Part shown: piece by piece, positions 42,380-52,825 of the stretch
Numbering within the stretch: position 1 is the first letter of the stretch
Layout of the letters: each line of letters starts with the position of its first letter
DNA from: Lepidodermella squamata
Taxonomy: Eukaryota > Gastrotricha
NCBI GenBank assembly: GCA_047495785.1
Contig: JBLDXI010000040.1
Span: forward strand, 248,001-312,000
Direction: 5' to 3'
DNA length: 64,000 nt
Made by a program: the position numbers and the translations under genes
Notes under the pieces: model-generated
Told to the model about the DNA's origin: nothing
Databases searched by the model: none
Seen by the model: only the letters and a program-made list of their open reading frames with translations

Positions 42380-44691
42380 TTAGAAGAACGGATTTTTGTA
42401 TGGGTTTAAAGCTGGGTAAATGACGAACATGCAAGTTGGCGTTAAGACGACTAAAATGCCGTAAATAACCGCAATAAGTCTCTCGATGACCAACGCAGTG
42501 AATTGCCACCTCAATTGCCTTAGATCCAGTGGGTTCGGGGTGTCCAGGAAGTCCGTATGTTCCGCCTGACTCCGGCTTAGGAAATTGCTTTGATTCTTCC
42601 TCGCTTTCTTGTTTCTTGTCTCCATTCGACTTTGACGCTTAGGTTTATGAGGCTCGACTTTGACTCCATTCAAATATTCATCAGGGCATTTATCAAAAAT
42701 CGAATAGTATTTGATGCCGGTCGAATAATCTGCGATGTCTTGGCTTGGTGGCTCTCTATAGCTATGACGCTCGTCATCGCTCTCGTCATCACTATCATCC
42801 GTTTCGCGAGTTGGCGGGTGGTGTCCGATGAGAAGGAGCTTAGCAACGCATTCGATGATTCTCATCATCCAGGGTGGGATTTGGCGCTTGTGGTGCTCAT
42901 TTATGCCTCGTTCGTCAATGTTTTCCATAGCGAAGAAGGCCATTCCCTCACCAAGCTGATAAAAAATATTAGTAAATATCTCAAAATACAATTTGCGCAA
43001 CCATTGTCTGTTTTTCAAACTTTGTGAGGGAAATGATTTTGAAAAATTGTGATTGAGAGATACAATTCCATCCTTTATTCGCGATTTTACCCAAAAAATT
43101 CATATATTAACCAGAGAAATCCCGTAAAAACCCGATGGTAACTGGTTCAGCACGATGTCAGACAATTATAACTAACCATAGAGAACGCAATGTATCCCAT
43201 CTGTAGATCGATGTATATGGACAGGAGGGGAATGTGATCGCTGGATTTCGGCATATCTCCAATAACCATGACTTGAAACACCGAATAAGCCAGTAAACAA
43301 GTGAAGGAGATCTGAACTTTCTCAATATCACCGATTGGCAACGTGAACGCGGCCATGTGTGCTAAGGCAATCAGCATACTCGGAATGATAACATTCATCC
43401 TTAACCAATTTCGAACAGTCAGTTATATTATAGTAGGTATAAATAGCTCTTACATGTAATACATTACTTTACGTCTAATAGTAATGTAGAATTCAACGTG
43501 ATCGAATGAGTTCCATGGTTCCAGGTAGGAATAGTCGCGTATTGCTTGTGACGTGGCTACGAGATCCCATTGTTCGTTAACAGTAAAATACTTCAACGTG
43601 AAATTGTTTGCAAATTGAAACGTCATGTAATCTCTCGTGTATCGCCAGCTAAAAGAATCGGATTAAAATGTAGAAATGTTTCAAAGATTAATGTCCCACC
43701 TTTCCAACTTCAGGGCGCAAGTTTGCGTGTCAAATGGGAACCTATAAATTGCCGAAATACATAACTTTTGCTCTAAAACTTTAATTTTAATTTACATTGT
43801 TAGATCGTAGTCGCAAAAGATAGCAAACGTTCCGCCCGGGCTAAAATAGGCTTGTCCGTTGGAATAGACGCGGACCTTTTCGCCGTCCATCCGCATTAAT
43901 TGATATCGCCCCTCTGAATTCATCTGTACAAAGCAAAAATGAAGTGAAACGCAAAAAAATCGGACAATTTTAGAAACATTTTGGGAAAATGAGCATTCTA
44001 GCGTTCATCTGGTCTTATTATGATGATTTGATGATTAAATCTAGGGGAATAAATATATTCTATATGTGATTTTAGACATTCATTATCATTGATTTCGAAC
44101 TCACTTGAGCGACATCTGGTACCCAAATGTCTTCTGCTGGTAGAACTAAATATTGAAAATTACGGTTAATGCTTACAATTTAGGAGGAACCATGGAAGAA
44201 CCGAATGCTCACCAACGTAATCAACGCAATTGAAAGGATAGTCGTTTTCCCATACTCGAAACTCATCCATCCATCTCTTCAGAAATTCCAGCAAACATTT
44301 GAAAAAGCAAATCCTTGAATCAAAATCTTACCACCCCGATGTATCCAGAAATCTTCATACCTCTGTCTCGTTCAACCTGATGTTTAACCCAGCATGAGTT
44401 ACTAAAAGGAATATTACATTAACATTGTACGCTTACGACATCGTTGACCTGAGAAAGGACGAAAGTGAGCTTTACAACAACAGTTTCGCTCGAATTCAAC
44501 CTAGGCCGTTCCCATTTGTTGTAGGGTTGGAAATACTTCATATTGACATCGTGGTCGGACGCTTTGCCGTCAACATTGCCTCGGCAAGCTGCTGGCCGTG
44601 GTTTCGGCGCTGGTAGAGGCACATCCACCTCGGGTGCGCCGTTGATTCCGATAAAGAAAAACAGCAAAAATCCGAAAACAATGCTCGTCAT
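42380..44691 (-). CDS. Cys-loop ligand-gated ion channel subunit, copy B (522 aa)
   Basis: Nine exons: 44437-44691, 44332-44376, 44213-44276, 44105-44145, 43796-43923, 43700-43741, 43454-43648, 43177-43399 and 42380-42955; all phases agree and the product is 522 residues. Signal peptide MTSIVFGFLLFFFIG; ligand-binding domain with KISGYIGVRWMDEFRVWEN and EDIWVPDVAQ; Cys-loop CDYDLTMFPFDTQTC; M1-M3 in exon 8 with an EKVQISF M2 start predicting cation selectivity; an acidic M3-M4 loop shorter than in copy A; and M4 near the C-terminus (LIAVIYGILVVLTPTCMF). Exons 3-8 are identical in length to copy A, about 4.9 kb away. Ligand unknown; no YxCC, so a non-alpha-like subunit. Confidence 0.9.
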
Positions 44692-45367
44692 TTCGATCTT
44701 GCTGGATAGAGCTGTAAAGCTGTTTTTACGGTTCCAAAATGTTTACTTGATAATTTTTATATCGAGGAATTTAAGCTAATTATGAACAAGTTTAAACTAA
44801 TTTTAGTATTTTTTTGAACGGTTTGCCAGATGACAAAGCGATGAGGACATTTTTGCCGGAAAATAACCGGCAACTTTTAAGCGCGCATTTTGCTGAATAT
44901 TTGCCTTTTTCCTTGATTAACCCTGAAACCAATTTTTCGGCCACCCCTGATGGCTATCCGGTTCAAAGATCTTGATTCTTGATATAAAAATCTTAAAAAG
45001 ACGGAAATTTTGCCAAGCCCCACTTTTCTCTTGTTAGTGGACAAACTACGTTGTTCCAAAAACGCCTTGATCTAAATAGTAGAGAAAGATGACTTTGAAG
45101 AATATTTTCTGTGCCTCTATGAATCAGTGAAATGTTCGTCTTTTTATGGATGGAAACGAGGTTACAGATGACTTCTATTTAGGTGCTCCTCGTATAATTC
45201 CGAAAGGCTAAGCCCAATTCAGCACGTGACCTGGCCTTAACAACCCAACATCCGGATAATTGCATCTTGCCAGATTCATTTTTACAATAAAATCAATCAA
45301 AAACAATCGTAATAGACATAATCAATTGGAATTAAGCGTAAGCAAAATCTAAGAAGTTTGATTGGCT
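44692..45367. other. Intergenic
   Basis: Spacer between Cys-loop gene B and the ankyrin gene 3' end; no gene recognised. Confidence 0.4.
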
Positions 45368-46488
45368 TCAAAATTCGCTAGAGTACGACGCAATGCTCGG
45401 CGCAACTGGAACAGATACAATCGGCTGTTCTTCGATAAGTCGCGGCGACAGCAATGGAAGTGACGTATGCATCGCCGAAGAGTCGTAAACAGGGCCTGAA
45501 CTTTCCGTCTCAAGAACGCGAACAACATCCTCCTGATTACGTTCTCTGGCTAAATCCAACGGAGTTTTCCCGTCCTTGTTCTCGGACTTTCTAAATTCAG
45601 GATTGCTCTCGAGAAGGAAAGCTACAACCCCAGGATGGCCCTCTTCGGCAGCTAAATGAACAGCCATATTGCCTTTCGTGAATTCCTGCGCGTAGATATC
45701 AGCCCCTTTTGAGACTAGAAACTTCACAACATTTAAATGGCCATTCGCTGCTGATTGAAGCAACGGAGTTCGGCCTTTAACGTCGTACGACTCAAGATAG
45801 GCCCGTTTCGACACCAAATACTCAACCACAGCAATTTGGCCATGGGACGCAGATCGTGTCAAAGGCGTATTGTTGTCCTTATCCGCATACATCAGCAAAT
45901 CCGGGTATTTTTCAGTCAGAAACATCACGCAATGCAGCCGGCCGTTATCTGCAGCTAGATGGACTGCTAACGAATTGGTCGCATCAATATGTTTGACATT
46001 CGCGTTCAGCTCATCAACCAGCAACCGAACCATACCAGGGTGTCCATTGATCGAGGCGTCGAAAAGTGGTGTTCTGTTGTTGTTTGATCGATCTGCATGG
46101 TTTGCTAGGTAGGCACGGCATGTTGGCGCTGGCAGGTCGTATCGCGTTAAAATATCCCGAGCTGCGATTAAATTGCCAGTTTTCGCCGCCGCGTGGAATA
46201 GCGTTGACTCGTTGGGTAATTTCTCGATTTTCCACATTTCAACCTTACGCCATGTTATGATTTGCGTCAAAACTTCCGCAGTTGTAAATGCTGGGGCAAT
46301 CACATCGAGAGGTTTTGTCAACAAATCTCCAGCCGACCAGCCTTTTTCTAAAAAAAATACAAAAAATAAGGGTAATTAAGGTAGATTTTTTAATTACTTT
46401 TCAAAATTGTGTAAATCAACTGCTTGTTGCGGTCGTCGATTTCCGAACAGCCGCGGATCAAGTCGTACGATTCTGGATCCGAAGGCAT
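45368..46488 (-). CDS. Ankyrin-repeat protein (356 aa, two exons)
   Basis: Exon 1 46398-46488 (MPSDPESYDLIRGC) and exon 2 45368-46347 join at phase 1 (ILKKKGWSAGDLL). About seven ankyrin repeats follow a 60-residue leader, with cores STLFHAAAKTGN, NNTPLTRSASHGQ, GRTPLLQSAANGH and NMAVHLAAEEGH. There is no membrane segment, so it is probably cytosolic. The C-terminal tail is Ser/Pro-rich and ends VAPSIASYSSEF. The same tail survives as a remnant near 41.2 kb. Function unknown. Confidence 0.85.
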
Positions 46489-46928
46489 TCTAAATAATGA
46501 CTATAGTCTATATACCTAGCATGGAACTGGAAAAAATGGGCGTTCACGTGTCCATTTATGCTAGAGCATAGGCTTATCTCGGCGCATACAAGCGTAGAGT
46601 TCCTTATCTAAATTGGCCTGATGTTATCTGTTGTTGCGCGCGTTGCTATGGCGACGCGTCGCAAAATGGCTTCCCGGTGCATTTCCGCTCTAAAGAAGCC
46701 GCTGATGATTCATAACGATTTTTGATGGTCAGTTGAAGCTAGAAAAAAATTGTATCGATCAACATGTGTGTTATTCAATACCCTTACACAACGTTTTTCA
46801 TGTCATTCGATCTTCAAACGTTTTTTTCGAGCTGCACTTGAACACGGAAAAAATCGTCGCACTTATGATCGATTCAAGAATGTAACTGCGGTTAGCAGTG
46901 AAAATTTGCTAATTCTACCTCGAAAATC
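46489..46928. promoter_or_regulatory. Divergent intergenic region
   Basis: The 440 bp between the start of the ankyrin gene (minus) and the start of the large membrane protein gene (plus) must hold both promoters. No TATA-like element stands out. Confidence 0.35.
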
Positions 46929-49556
46929 ATGAAATTTCTATGTAAAACGTGGAAAGTTCACCCTGTTGGCAACGAGCCGGCAACCATTGACGTAGCCTGG
47001 CGGGATTATCGGATGTTCGAAGCTGTGAATTCGACCACACCGCTAACCTCAATGCATCGCCTGAAGAAGAAACACTGCCATATAATAGCAATTAGTCTCG
47101 CTGTTGGGTTATTACTGCTTGTTCTGCTTATTTCTCTGATTTTAACGCTCAAACCAGGTTCGGCATCAATTCGGGACCAAACGGAGGATTCGAATGCTTC
47201 GACACCTATTTCTGCATCGCTGATTTCATCGAATGCATCTAGCTTGAACTCTTTCTTCAAGAAACATTTTGACTCTGATTTTGCGAGAAATGTTTCGCGT
47301 TCCAACTCAATTTCAAACTCAACCATACAAGAACCTACGATCAATGCGGTTTCGAACGTCACTAACACAACCCTGGCATTTGATAGGCTCTTCTCAGCAA
47401 TGATTCAGAAACTAGCTCAGGCGACACCTTTGGACTTTCACGAGATTCCTATCGAATGGGAAGATCTTACTAAGGAGGCATTCAACTTCAATCAAACTTC
47501 CAAACAATCAATTCAAGCCCGCAAAGATGAAGAAATCCCAGCTATGAAAGATTCATTCATAGCCAAGGTCTTGAGTGATTTAGATGAGAACGTTTCTACA
47601 ACTGCCAGCCCGAATCAAACGGCTCAGCTTGATGATTCTAAGGCCTCAGCTATTTCTACAACTGCCAGGCCGAAGAAGACGGCCCGAAGCGATGATTTCA
47701 ATAGCTCAGTTGTGCCGGAAATTCCTACCTCCAATATTGGTCTGCTCAAGAGAGCAGTAAACGCATTGAATGCGCCAACTCCAGTTTTCACGGATAATTC
47801 CTCCTTATCCATTGGGGAGATCACTGGACTTGGTATCGGTGGAGCTGCGGCTGCAGGAGCAGCTGGGACTATCGGAGCTTTCAGCTCATTCTTCAGCCCT
47901 AATTCCGATTCTTTTGGATCCCTGCCAAATGAAGTGATGGACGTAGAATTTCCAGACCCATTTTCTGAGCCGGTTGATCCAGCTTTTGACTCAACATCTA
48001 TGGACCCTATGTCAAGTCCAGGTCTCTCCCCGGGTATCGGCGGCGGCGGCGGAGGTGGAGCAGCCGGGGCTAGTTCTGCGTTTGCCTCAATATTCGGAGC
48101 TATCGGAGCAGCTATTTTCGGCGGAGTTGGCGGCGTTGCTGGGGCAGTCGGCTTTTCAGAATTTGCTTCGAGTTTCCAGGGCGCGAATGATACTAAGATC
48201 GACGTGTTCCCTCAAATCTCGACTACAGCGAGCCCTAGTACGAGTGCGAGAAAAATTCGCGAGGTCTCAACTACGGCAGTTAACGCGACCTATTCTCCGA
48301 CTGAACCAACCTTGCTGGATGTAACAACCGAATCCGCGAGATGGTTAACTACAGTAAAGAAAAATGCGACGAATGCAAGAAGTAACATCCACAACGTTAC
48401 CATCCCACGCCCTTATCCCATTAGAAATGAGTCCATGGAAGTTTCCAATGGCAATTTGACGGGGAATTTAACAGACAATATTAAGGAGGATTACGTAACA
48501 TCTAAACCTTTTCCAGTTAATTCAACGTTGATGGTGCTCAATTCTTCGAATTTTTCTGACTACAACAGCACATCAGTGCTTTTGAATATTCGGAATTTAA
48601 CGACAAATGTTAAGGAGGATTACACAGTATCTAAGACCTTACCGATTAATTCAACTTTGGCTTTCAATTTTTCGAATTTTTCTGACTACAACATTCGGAA
48701 TTCAACAGGAAAAGTTAAAGAGGATTACGCAGCGTCTAAGACTTTTCCGATTAATACAACGTTGACGCTCAATTCTTCGATTTTTTCTGACTACAACGAC
48801 ACATTAGTTCAAGTGAATTTGCCCAATTTAACTTGTTTTGATTTCGTCACCCGTTTAAGACAAATCTTGATCATTCCGCCGTCTCATCGCCTCGCTTTCG
48901 AGACACTGAACTCAACGGACAAAGTGTCCTGTCCTAACTCTCTTCAGGATATCTGCCTCAGTGGTTTGTTCATCTCCAGTATCGGCGCAAGATTTACTGG
49001 AAGAAGGAAAATTGTCAGTTTCACCGATTGGTTTCGCTTCAGACAAAGTTTATTACGAGACTCAGAGAAACGTCCAATTGTCATAAAGTTACCACTGGAT
49101 ACATGCTTCGAACTACAGCTGAATCTTACTAACTCACAACTTTCGAATCATTCAACTTTTCAAGATCAAAACATCTCTTTTGTCGAAAGAAATGAAGAAC
49201 GAGTAGTGAACAATTTGGAAAACGAAGACGATTCATGGAATGAGACTTGCAATGACATAACTTCGCGTTTTGAAGGCTATTTGATGATCCCATCAACTCA
49301 CCATATCGATTATGCAAAAACTGTATCCTCAAAGGCTATCAATGATACCATACTCTGTCGCGATAATCTGCGCAATTCTTGCTCTGAGGGCTTCAGAGTC
49401 GTTCCTAATGACGCCCGTCGATCTATTTATGGACAGAAAAAGGTCGTTGGCCTTAATGAATGGTACAGCCTGAAGTCCAACTTGGGCGATGACACAATTA
49501 TCTTCGTTAAGCTGCCATTTGAAGTATGCGTAGCTATTCTTCGAAATCTAGCGTAG
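46929..49556 (+). CDS. Novel single-pass membrane protein with repeated Cys-containing domain (875 aa)
   Basis: Single exon from ATG 46929. A cytosolic N-terminus of about 50 residues ending in basic RLKKKHCH and one membrane helix (about 51-74) predict type II topology. The ectodomain is Ser/Thr/Asn-rich with dozens of N-glycosylation sites. It contains two Gly/Ala-rich hydrophobic segments (near GLGIGGAAAAGAAGTIGAF and GGVGGVAGAVGF) and three tandem repeats of about 38 residues around KEDYxxSKxxPINST and FSDYN. Two homologous C-terminal domains of about 100 residues follow: CFDFVTRLRQIL...CPNSLQDIC...CFELQL and CNDITSRFEGYL...CRDNLRNSC...CVAILRNL. The product of the gene at 57.5-59.0 kb has the same layout. 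No known family is recognised; a cell-surface mucin-like or adhesion role is a guess. Confidence 0.75.
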   Translation: MKFLCKTWKVHPVGNEPATIDVAWRDYRMFEAVNSTTPLTSMHRLKKKHCHIIAISLAVGLLLLVLLISLILTLKPGSASIRDQTEDSNASTPISASLISSNASSLNSFFKKHFDSDFARNVSRSNSISNSTIQEPTINAVSNVTNTTLAFDRLFSAMIQKLAQATPLDFHEIPIEWEDLTKEAFNFNQTSKQSIQARKDEEIPAMKDSFIAKVLSDLDENVSTTASPNQTAQLDDSKASAISTTARPKKTARSDDFNSSVVPEIPTSNIGLLKRAVNALNAPTPVFTDNSSLSIGEITGLGIGGAAAAGAAGTIGAFSSFFSPNSDSFGSLPNEVMDVEFPDPFSEPVDPAFDSTSMDPMSSPGLSPGIGGGGGGGAAGASSAFASIFGAIGAAIFGGVGGVAGAVGFSEFASSFQGANDTKIDVFPQISTTASPSTSARKIREVSTTAVNATYSPTEPTLLDVTTESARWLTTVKKNATNARSNIHNVTIPRPYPIRNESMEVSNGNLTGNLTDNIKEDYVTSKPFPVNSTLMVLNSSNFSDYNSTSVLLNIRNLTTNVKEDYTVSKTLPINSTLAFNFSNFSDYNIRNSTGKVKEDYAASKTFPINTTLTLNSSIFSDYNDTLVQVNLPNLTCFDFVTRLRQILIIPPSHRLAFETLNSTDKVSCPNSLQDICLSGLFISSIGARFTGRRKIVSFTDWFRFRQSLLRDSEKRPIVIKLPLDTCFELQLNLTNSQLSNHSTFQDQNISFVERNEERVVNNLENEDDSWNETCNDITSRFEGYLMIPSTHHIDYAKTVSSKAINDTILCRDNLRNSCSEGFRVVPNDARRSIYGQKKVVGLNEWYSLKSNLGDDTIIFVKLPFEVCVAILRNLA

Positions 49557-49862
49557 TATAGCAGTAATTACGTGGTCACCGCGTCCTGTTTCGTGATTAT
49601 TAGCGTGAAATAAATGTTTTTAAGCGTAGTGAAATTCCAAAGGCTTCTTTCGGTGCCAAATCAGCAGCTATTTAGTCTGATAATCAATGACGTTAGTGGG
49701 CAGTGACAGACGTGTGAGCTGCTTATCGCGCGTGCCTTGCCGCATCGATTTTTCGCCAAGGGATAGCAAGTATTTAGTAGGCTCGGAAACGGGTGCAGCT
49801 TCTAGAGCAATTTTTTCGCACTTAACGAAAAAACAGGTATTTCCGTCTCAAAATATAACAAC

Positions 49863-50054
49863 ATGCCCTATCATCAAAAACTGCTAAGTTGGCGCACGAA
49901 ACTGGCTGATTACATCATGGCGAAGCTTGAAGAAGCTGTCGAGATTATCAAGTCGCTGCTGCAATGGTCAGCTATCTCAAAAAGCTGCGAAATGCTGAGC
50001 GAAGATACTGTAATGGACGTTGCTCGACTTCAAATAGTTTTCAATTCAGAATAG
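49863..50054 (+). CDS. Small ORF, possible gene (63 aa)
   Basis: ATG at 49863 (MPYHQKLLSWRTKLADYIM). A helical, charged 63-residue product with an AATAAA 12 bp after the stop. It could be the end of a longer spliced gene. No family recognised. Confidence 0.35.
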   Translation: MPYHQKLLSWRTKLADYIMAKLEEAVEIIKSLLQWSAISKSCEMLSEDTVMDVARLQIVFNSE

Positions 50055-50057
50055 ATC

Positions 50058-50073
50058 GGGAATTTATTCAAAT
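50058..50073. terminator. Back-to-back polyadenylation signals
   Basis: The sequence tttattcaaataaa carries AATAAA on the minus strand (50058-50063) for the gene ending at 50078, and AATAAA on the plus strand a few bases later for the small ORF ending at 50054. Confidence 0.55.
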
Positions 50074-50077
50074 AAAG

Positions 50078-51637
50078 TCATTTGTTACAAATACTTTGTT
50101 TTGCTATCATCAACAAGTCATTTTCGGAAGTTTCTTCCGGCCGATGCGAATTATTGCATAAAACGAAAAATTCGCCAATTATTACAGGAACCCTTGAATC
50201 CGGGAATTGGATCAAAATTTGCAATTTCGGTTGCATTGAACCAAGATTCGTCCTGCAGTATTCCTTTCGACTTTGGTACGAAATATCCATGTTCACTTCC
50301 ATTTTCAAAAATCGCTCTGAAGAGATTTCGAACAGGTCGAATTCAGAATTGGTGCTTTCAGCGAAAAATCGAACTTTCGCTTCGTAGGAAAATAACGGGA
50401 AAATAACGTTGTTGTACGAAAACTGCGCTTTCGCTTGAAGATCTTGTATAACTTCGAATTTTTCATCTGGCTTAATGACACATGTGAATTTTACGCGATT
50501 GAGTGACGTCATAGACAAATCGATAAACCCCGCAGCTTGATTCAAATAGGTCGAATTTTCAAACGTGCAGCTTTGAAAATAATCCCTAGCATCTTCGATG
50601 TAATATTCAGCAATTACATGTCTGTCATTCAGGCAGCGAAGTGCCTTATTTTCGTTCATAACAACAAGTTCATCCGAATGTTGAGGGTTGGAAAAACTTC
50701 GATAATCACCGATTGCTTTGTCGTAAAATTCCCACTCAACTTGAGATGTATGGTCGTTGTAGCATTGAAGCGTTACCCTTTTTGACAGACTAGCAACCCG
50801 CAAACGCGTGTTGCCATATTTCCCAGAATCCGAGCCACATCGCCACCATTCCAAATCGTGCATTCTGTTGATATCTCCAGGTCGACAAACCAGCTCGTTG
50901 TATCGACGCAATTTCGAAGATTGATACAAAAATGGGGAACAGTTTTTCGCGCAGCCAGCCCTTAGATTTGCATAAATATCGCGATAAGTGCTGTTTTCAT
51001 TCAACTCATCGCGTATGTCTCGATCGAAAATCATTGTTTTCCCCCGATCAAACTTTTTTGGGTAGGACATTTTTAGCTTCGTTTGATGGATTGTGATTCC
51101 ACGCGTTGTATTGGCGAAATTTTCGCAATTTGCGAACTTGGGAATTATCCTTTGAATGTCGGCTGTAGAATTGGCTTCTGGGAAGCCTAGAAATAACGCA
51201 TTGATAGGATTTTGTTCGCTTGTTGGTAAACTGAAAACAATGATCCTCCCGCCTTCATACCAAGATGTCCGTGCAGGTCTATAAAAGAAAGAGTTTCCCT
51301 GGAATCCGCATTCTTTGAATAAAATCGAAAGAAAGCCAGCGCCAGTTATCGAAATTGAAGGAACGTGATTCCTGTTCGCGTAACTCGATAATATAACAGA
51401 ACCATTCGCAATAAATGAGAAGTCCGTTGAATTTCGGATGACCAAATCCAATTGGACCGTGAAAAAATCATCCAGGCAAAGATAGCCGCAATGGTAGAAC
51501 AAGAAAGCTAAAGCCGATGGTTGAAGCGAGCCGTCGGTGAGCGAAATATCGAGTTTCATAGTCCAATCTTCGAGAATGAAGCCGGCCCTCACATTCAAGG
51601 CATGGAGTACAACAAAAATACTCAAAAAACACCACAT
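50078..51637 (-). CDS. Secreted protein of unknown family (519 aa)
   Basis: Single exon, ATG at 51637. Signal peptide MWCFLSIFVVLHALNVRAG; no other clear membrane helix. About 20 scattered Cys, many N-glycosylation sites and beta-rich hydrophobic patterns suggest an extracellular multi-domain protein. It starts 63 bp after the stop of the Cys-loop gene at 51.7-52.8 kb on the same strand. The gap contains an acceptor-like ttttacagctttcag about 30 bp before the ATG, as would be needed for trans-splicing of a downstream operon gene. Partner function with the receptor is possible but speculative. Confidence 0.7.
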   Translation of the reverse strand: MWCFLSIFVVLHALNVRAGFILEDWTMKLDISLTDGSLQPSALAFLFYHCGYLCLDDFFTVQLDLVIRNSTDFSFIANGSVILSSYANRNHVPSISITGAGFLSILFKECGFQGNSFFYRPARTSWYEGGRIIVFSLPTSEQNPINALFLGFPEANSTADIQRIIPKFANCENFANTTRGITIHQTKLKMSYPKKFDRGKTMIFDRDIRDELNENSTYRDIYANLRAGCAKNCSPFLYQSSKLRRYNELVCRPGDINRMHDLEWWRCGSDSGKYGNTRLRVASLSKRVTLQCYNDHTSQVEWEFYDKAIGDYRSFSNPQHSDELVVMNENKALRCLNDRHVIAEYYIEDARDYFQSCTFENSTYLNQAAGFIDLSMTSLNRVKFTCVIKPDEKFEVIQDLQAKAQFSYNNVIFPLFSYEAKVRFFAESTNSEFDLFEISSERFLKMEVNMDISYQSRKEYCRTNLGSMQPKLQILIQFPDSRVPVIIGEFFVLCNNSHRPEETSENDLLMIAKQSICNK

Positions 51638-51700
51638 TTTTATTTACCCGAAGAAAAATCACCTGAAAGCTGTAAAAATGATATTTTTAAGGAGGATTTT

Positions 51701-52825
51701 TCAATAATTTGTTGCTTTGTTGTAGTAATAAGCTGAGAAACCGAGCTCAAATATAATGGCGCTTGTAAAGGCGATCATGTCGATAAAATGGCAGAAGCGC
51801 ATCTGTTTTCGGAAAACGAGGCACATTTTAGCTTTCATAATGGTAGGGAAGCTTGATATAAGTTGGCACATTAGCGCGGCGTAGATGCAGCAAACTGCTG
51901 CGAAGAATGTACAGACAAGGATGTAGTCATAGGCGAGAACTGTGTTGGAAGACTTGGGCAATGTGGCTAAGATGTGGTCTTGAATGATGAAAATTGATAG
52001 TAGGATCGTGCAGGCGAAGGAAGCGCGATCAGGCGTGTCGGGCGGGATTAGGAAAGCAGCGAGAACCAACAAGCCTAAAATAACGTTAGGAATAAAGAAA
52101 TTTGTCATGTAGTACTCAGGTTTCCGCTTGATGGTTGAATACAAGTTGAACTCGGTGAAATTTGCGACAGGGGATGAATAGGTCGTAATATTGGCAACGC
52201 CACTTGTTAGCGACCAAACCGAAGTAGTCGCCAAAACCTGCTCGAGGCTTACCCCACTAGCTTTTACAAATTGGGCGTATTGCACTGGGATGTTAAGCGT
52301 AATGGTTGCCCAGCAAGTTTGCTCGTCAAACGGGAAGTTGTAGAAATCCAAATCGCAGTAGGATTCGAAACGTCCAGCTAATATGTAGACGAAATTACCA
52401 CCTCGGACATCGATTACGATTTGGCGGCTGTAGCTATCATCGCCTAGGCCAATGCCTGCTAGCGAATTTCTGTGGACGATGGTAGGCCGCCAGAATCTAG
52501 TTGGATCTTCGTTGACCAACTCGTTAACATTGACTGGCCAGTCTGGATTGCTCGCGACAAATTGAGCAACGCATGGCACGTTCCACGCCATTTGAAATAG
52601 GCCGATAACTGCTGCAGATTCTGCCACGTCATCAATGCCGAGGATTCGGTCTAAGGCGAATTCTGCGGCTATTAGAGCAGGCTTGCCTTCTAATTCGAAC
52701 GGCGAGTTCACATTAGGGGCAATGTGGCAATTGTCTAGGAGTAAGCTGCCCAGATCAACTGATTGGCCACTAATCAATGAACTTAAGGTTATCAGAGCCA
52801 GATAAGATGTTAATTTAAATTCCAT
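51701..52825 (-). CDS. Cys-loop ligand-gated ion channel subunit, intronless (374 aa)
   Basis: ATG at 52825, single exon. Signal peptide; ligand-binding domain with FWRPTIVHRN; Cys-loop CDLDFYNFPFDEQTC (residues 157-171). M1 begins YMTNFFIPNVILGLLVLAAF. The M1-M2 link PPDTPDRASF carries acidic residues in place of the PAR of anion channels, which points to cation permeation (inferred). The M3-M4 loop is very short and M4 ends near ATNY. It differs strongly from the multi-exon pair at 37-45 kb and is closest to the single-exon gene at 56.1-57.2 kb. The lack of introns may reflect retroposition. Confidence 0.85.
   Translation of the reverse strand: MEFKLTSYLALITLSSLISGQSVDLGSLLLDNCHIAPNVNSPFELEGKPALIAAEFALDRILGIDDVAESAAVIGLFQMAWNVPCVAQFVASNPDWPVNVNELVNEDPTRFWRPTIVHRNSLAGIGLGDDSYSRQIVIDVRGGNFVYILAGRFESYCDLDFYNFPFDEQTCWATITLNIPVQYAQFVKASGVSLEQVLATTSVWSLTSGVANITTYSSPVANFTEFNLYSTIKRKPEYYMTNFFIPNVILGLLVLAAFLIPPDTPDRASFACTILLSIFIIQDHILATLPKSSNTVLAYDYILVCTFFAAVCCIYAALMCQLISSFPTIMKAKMCLVFRKQMRFCHFIDMIAFTSAIIFELGFSAYYYNKATNY

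Noticed and set aside
47974-48324. 116-codon ORF in another frame of the 875-aa protein gene
   Set aside because: Overlaps the Gly/Ala-rich coding region fully; shadow frame.
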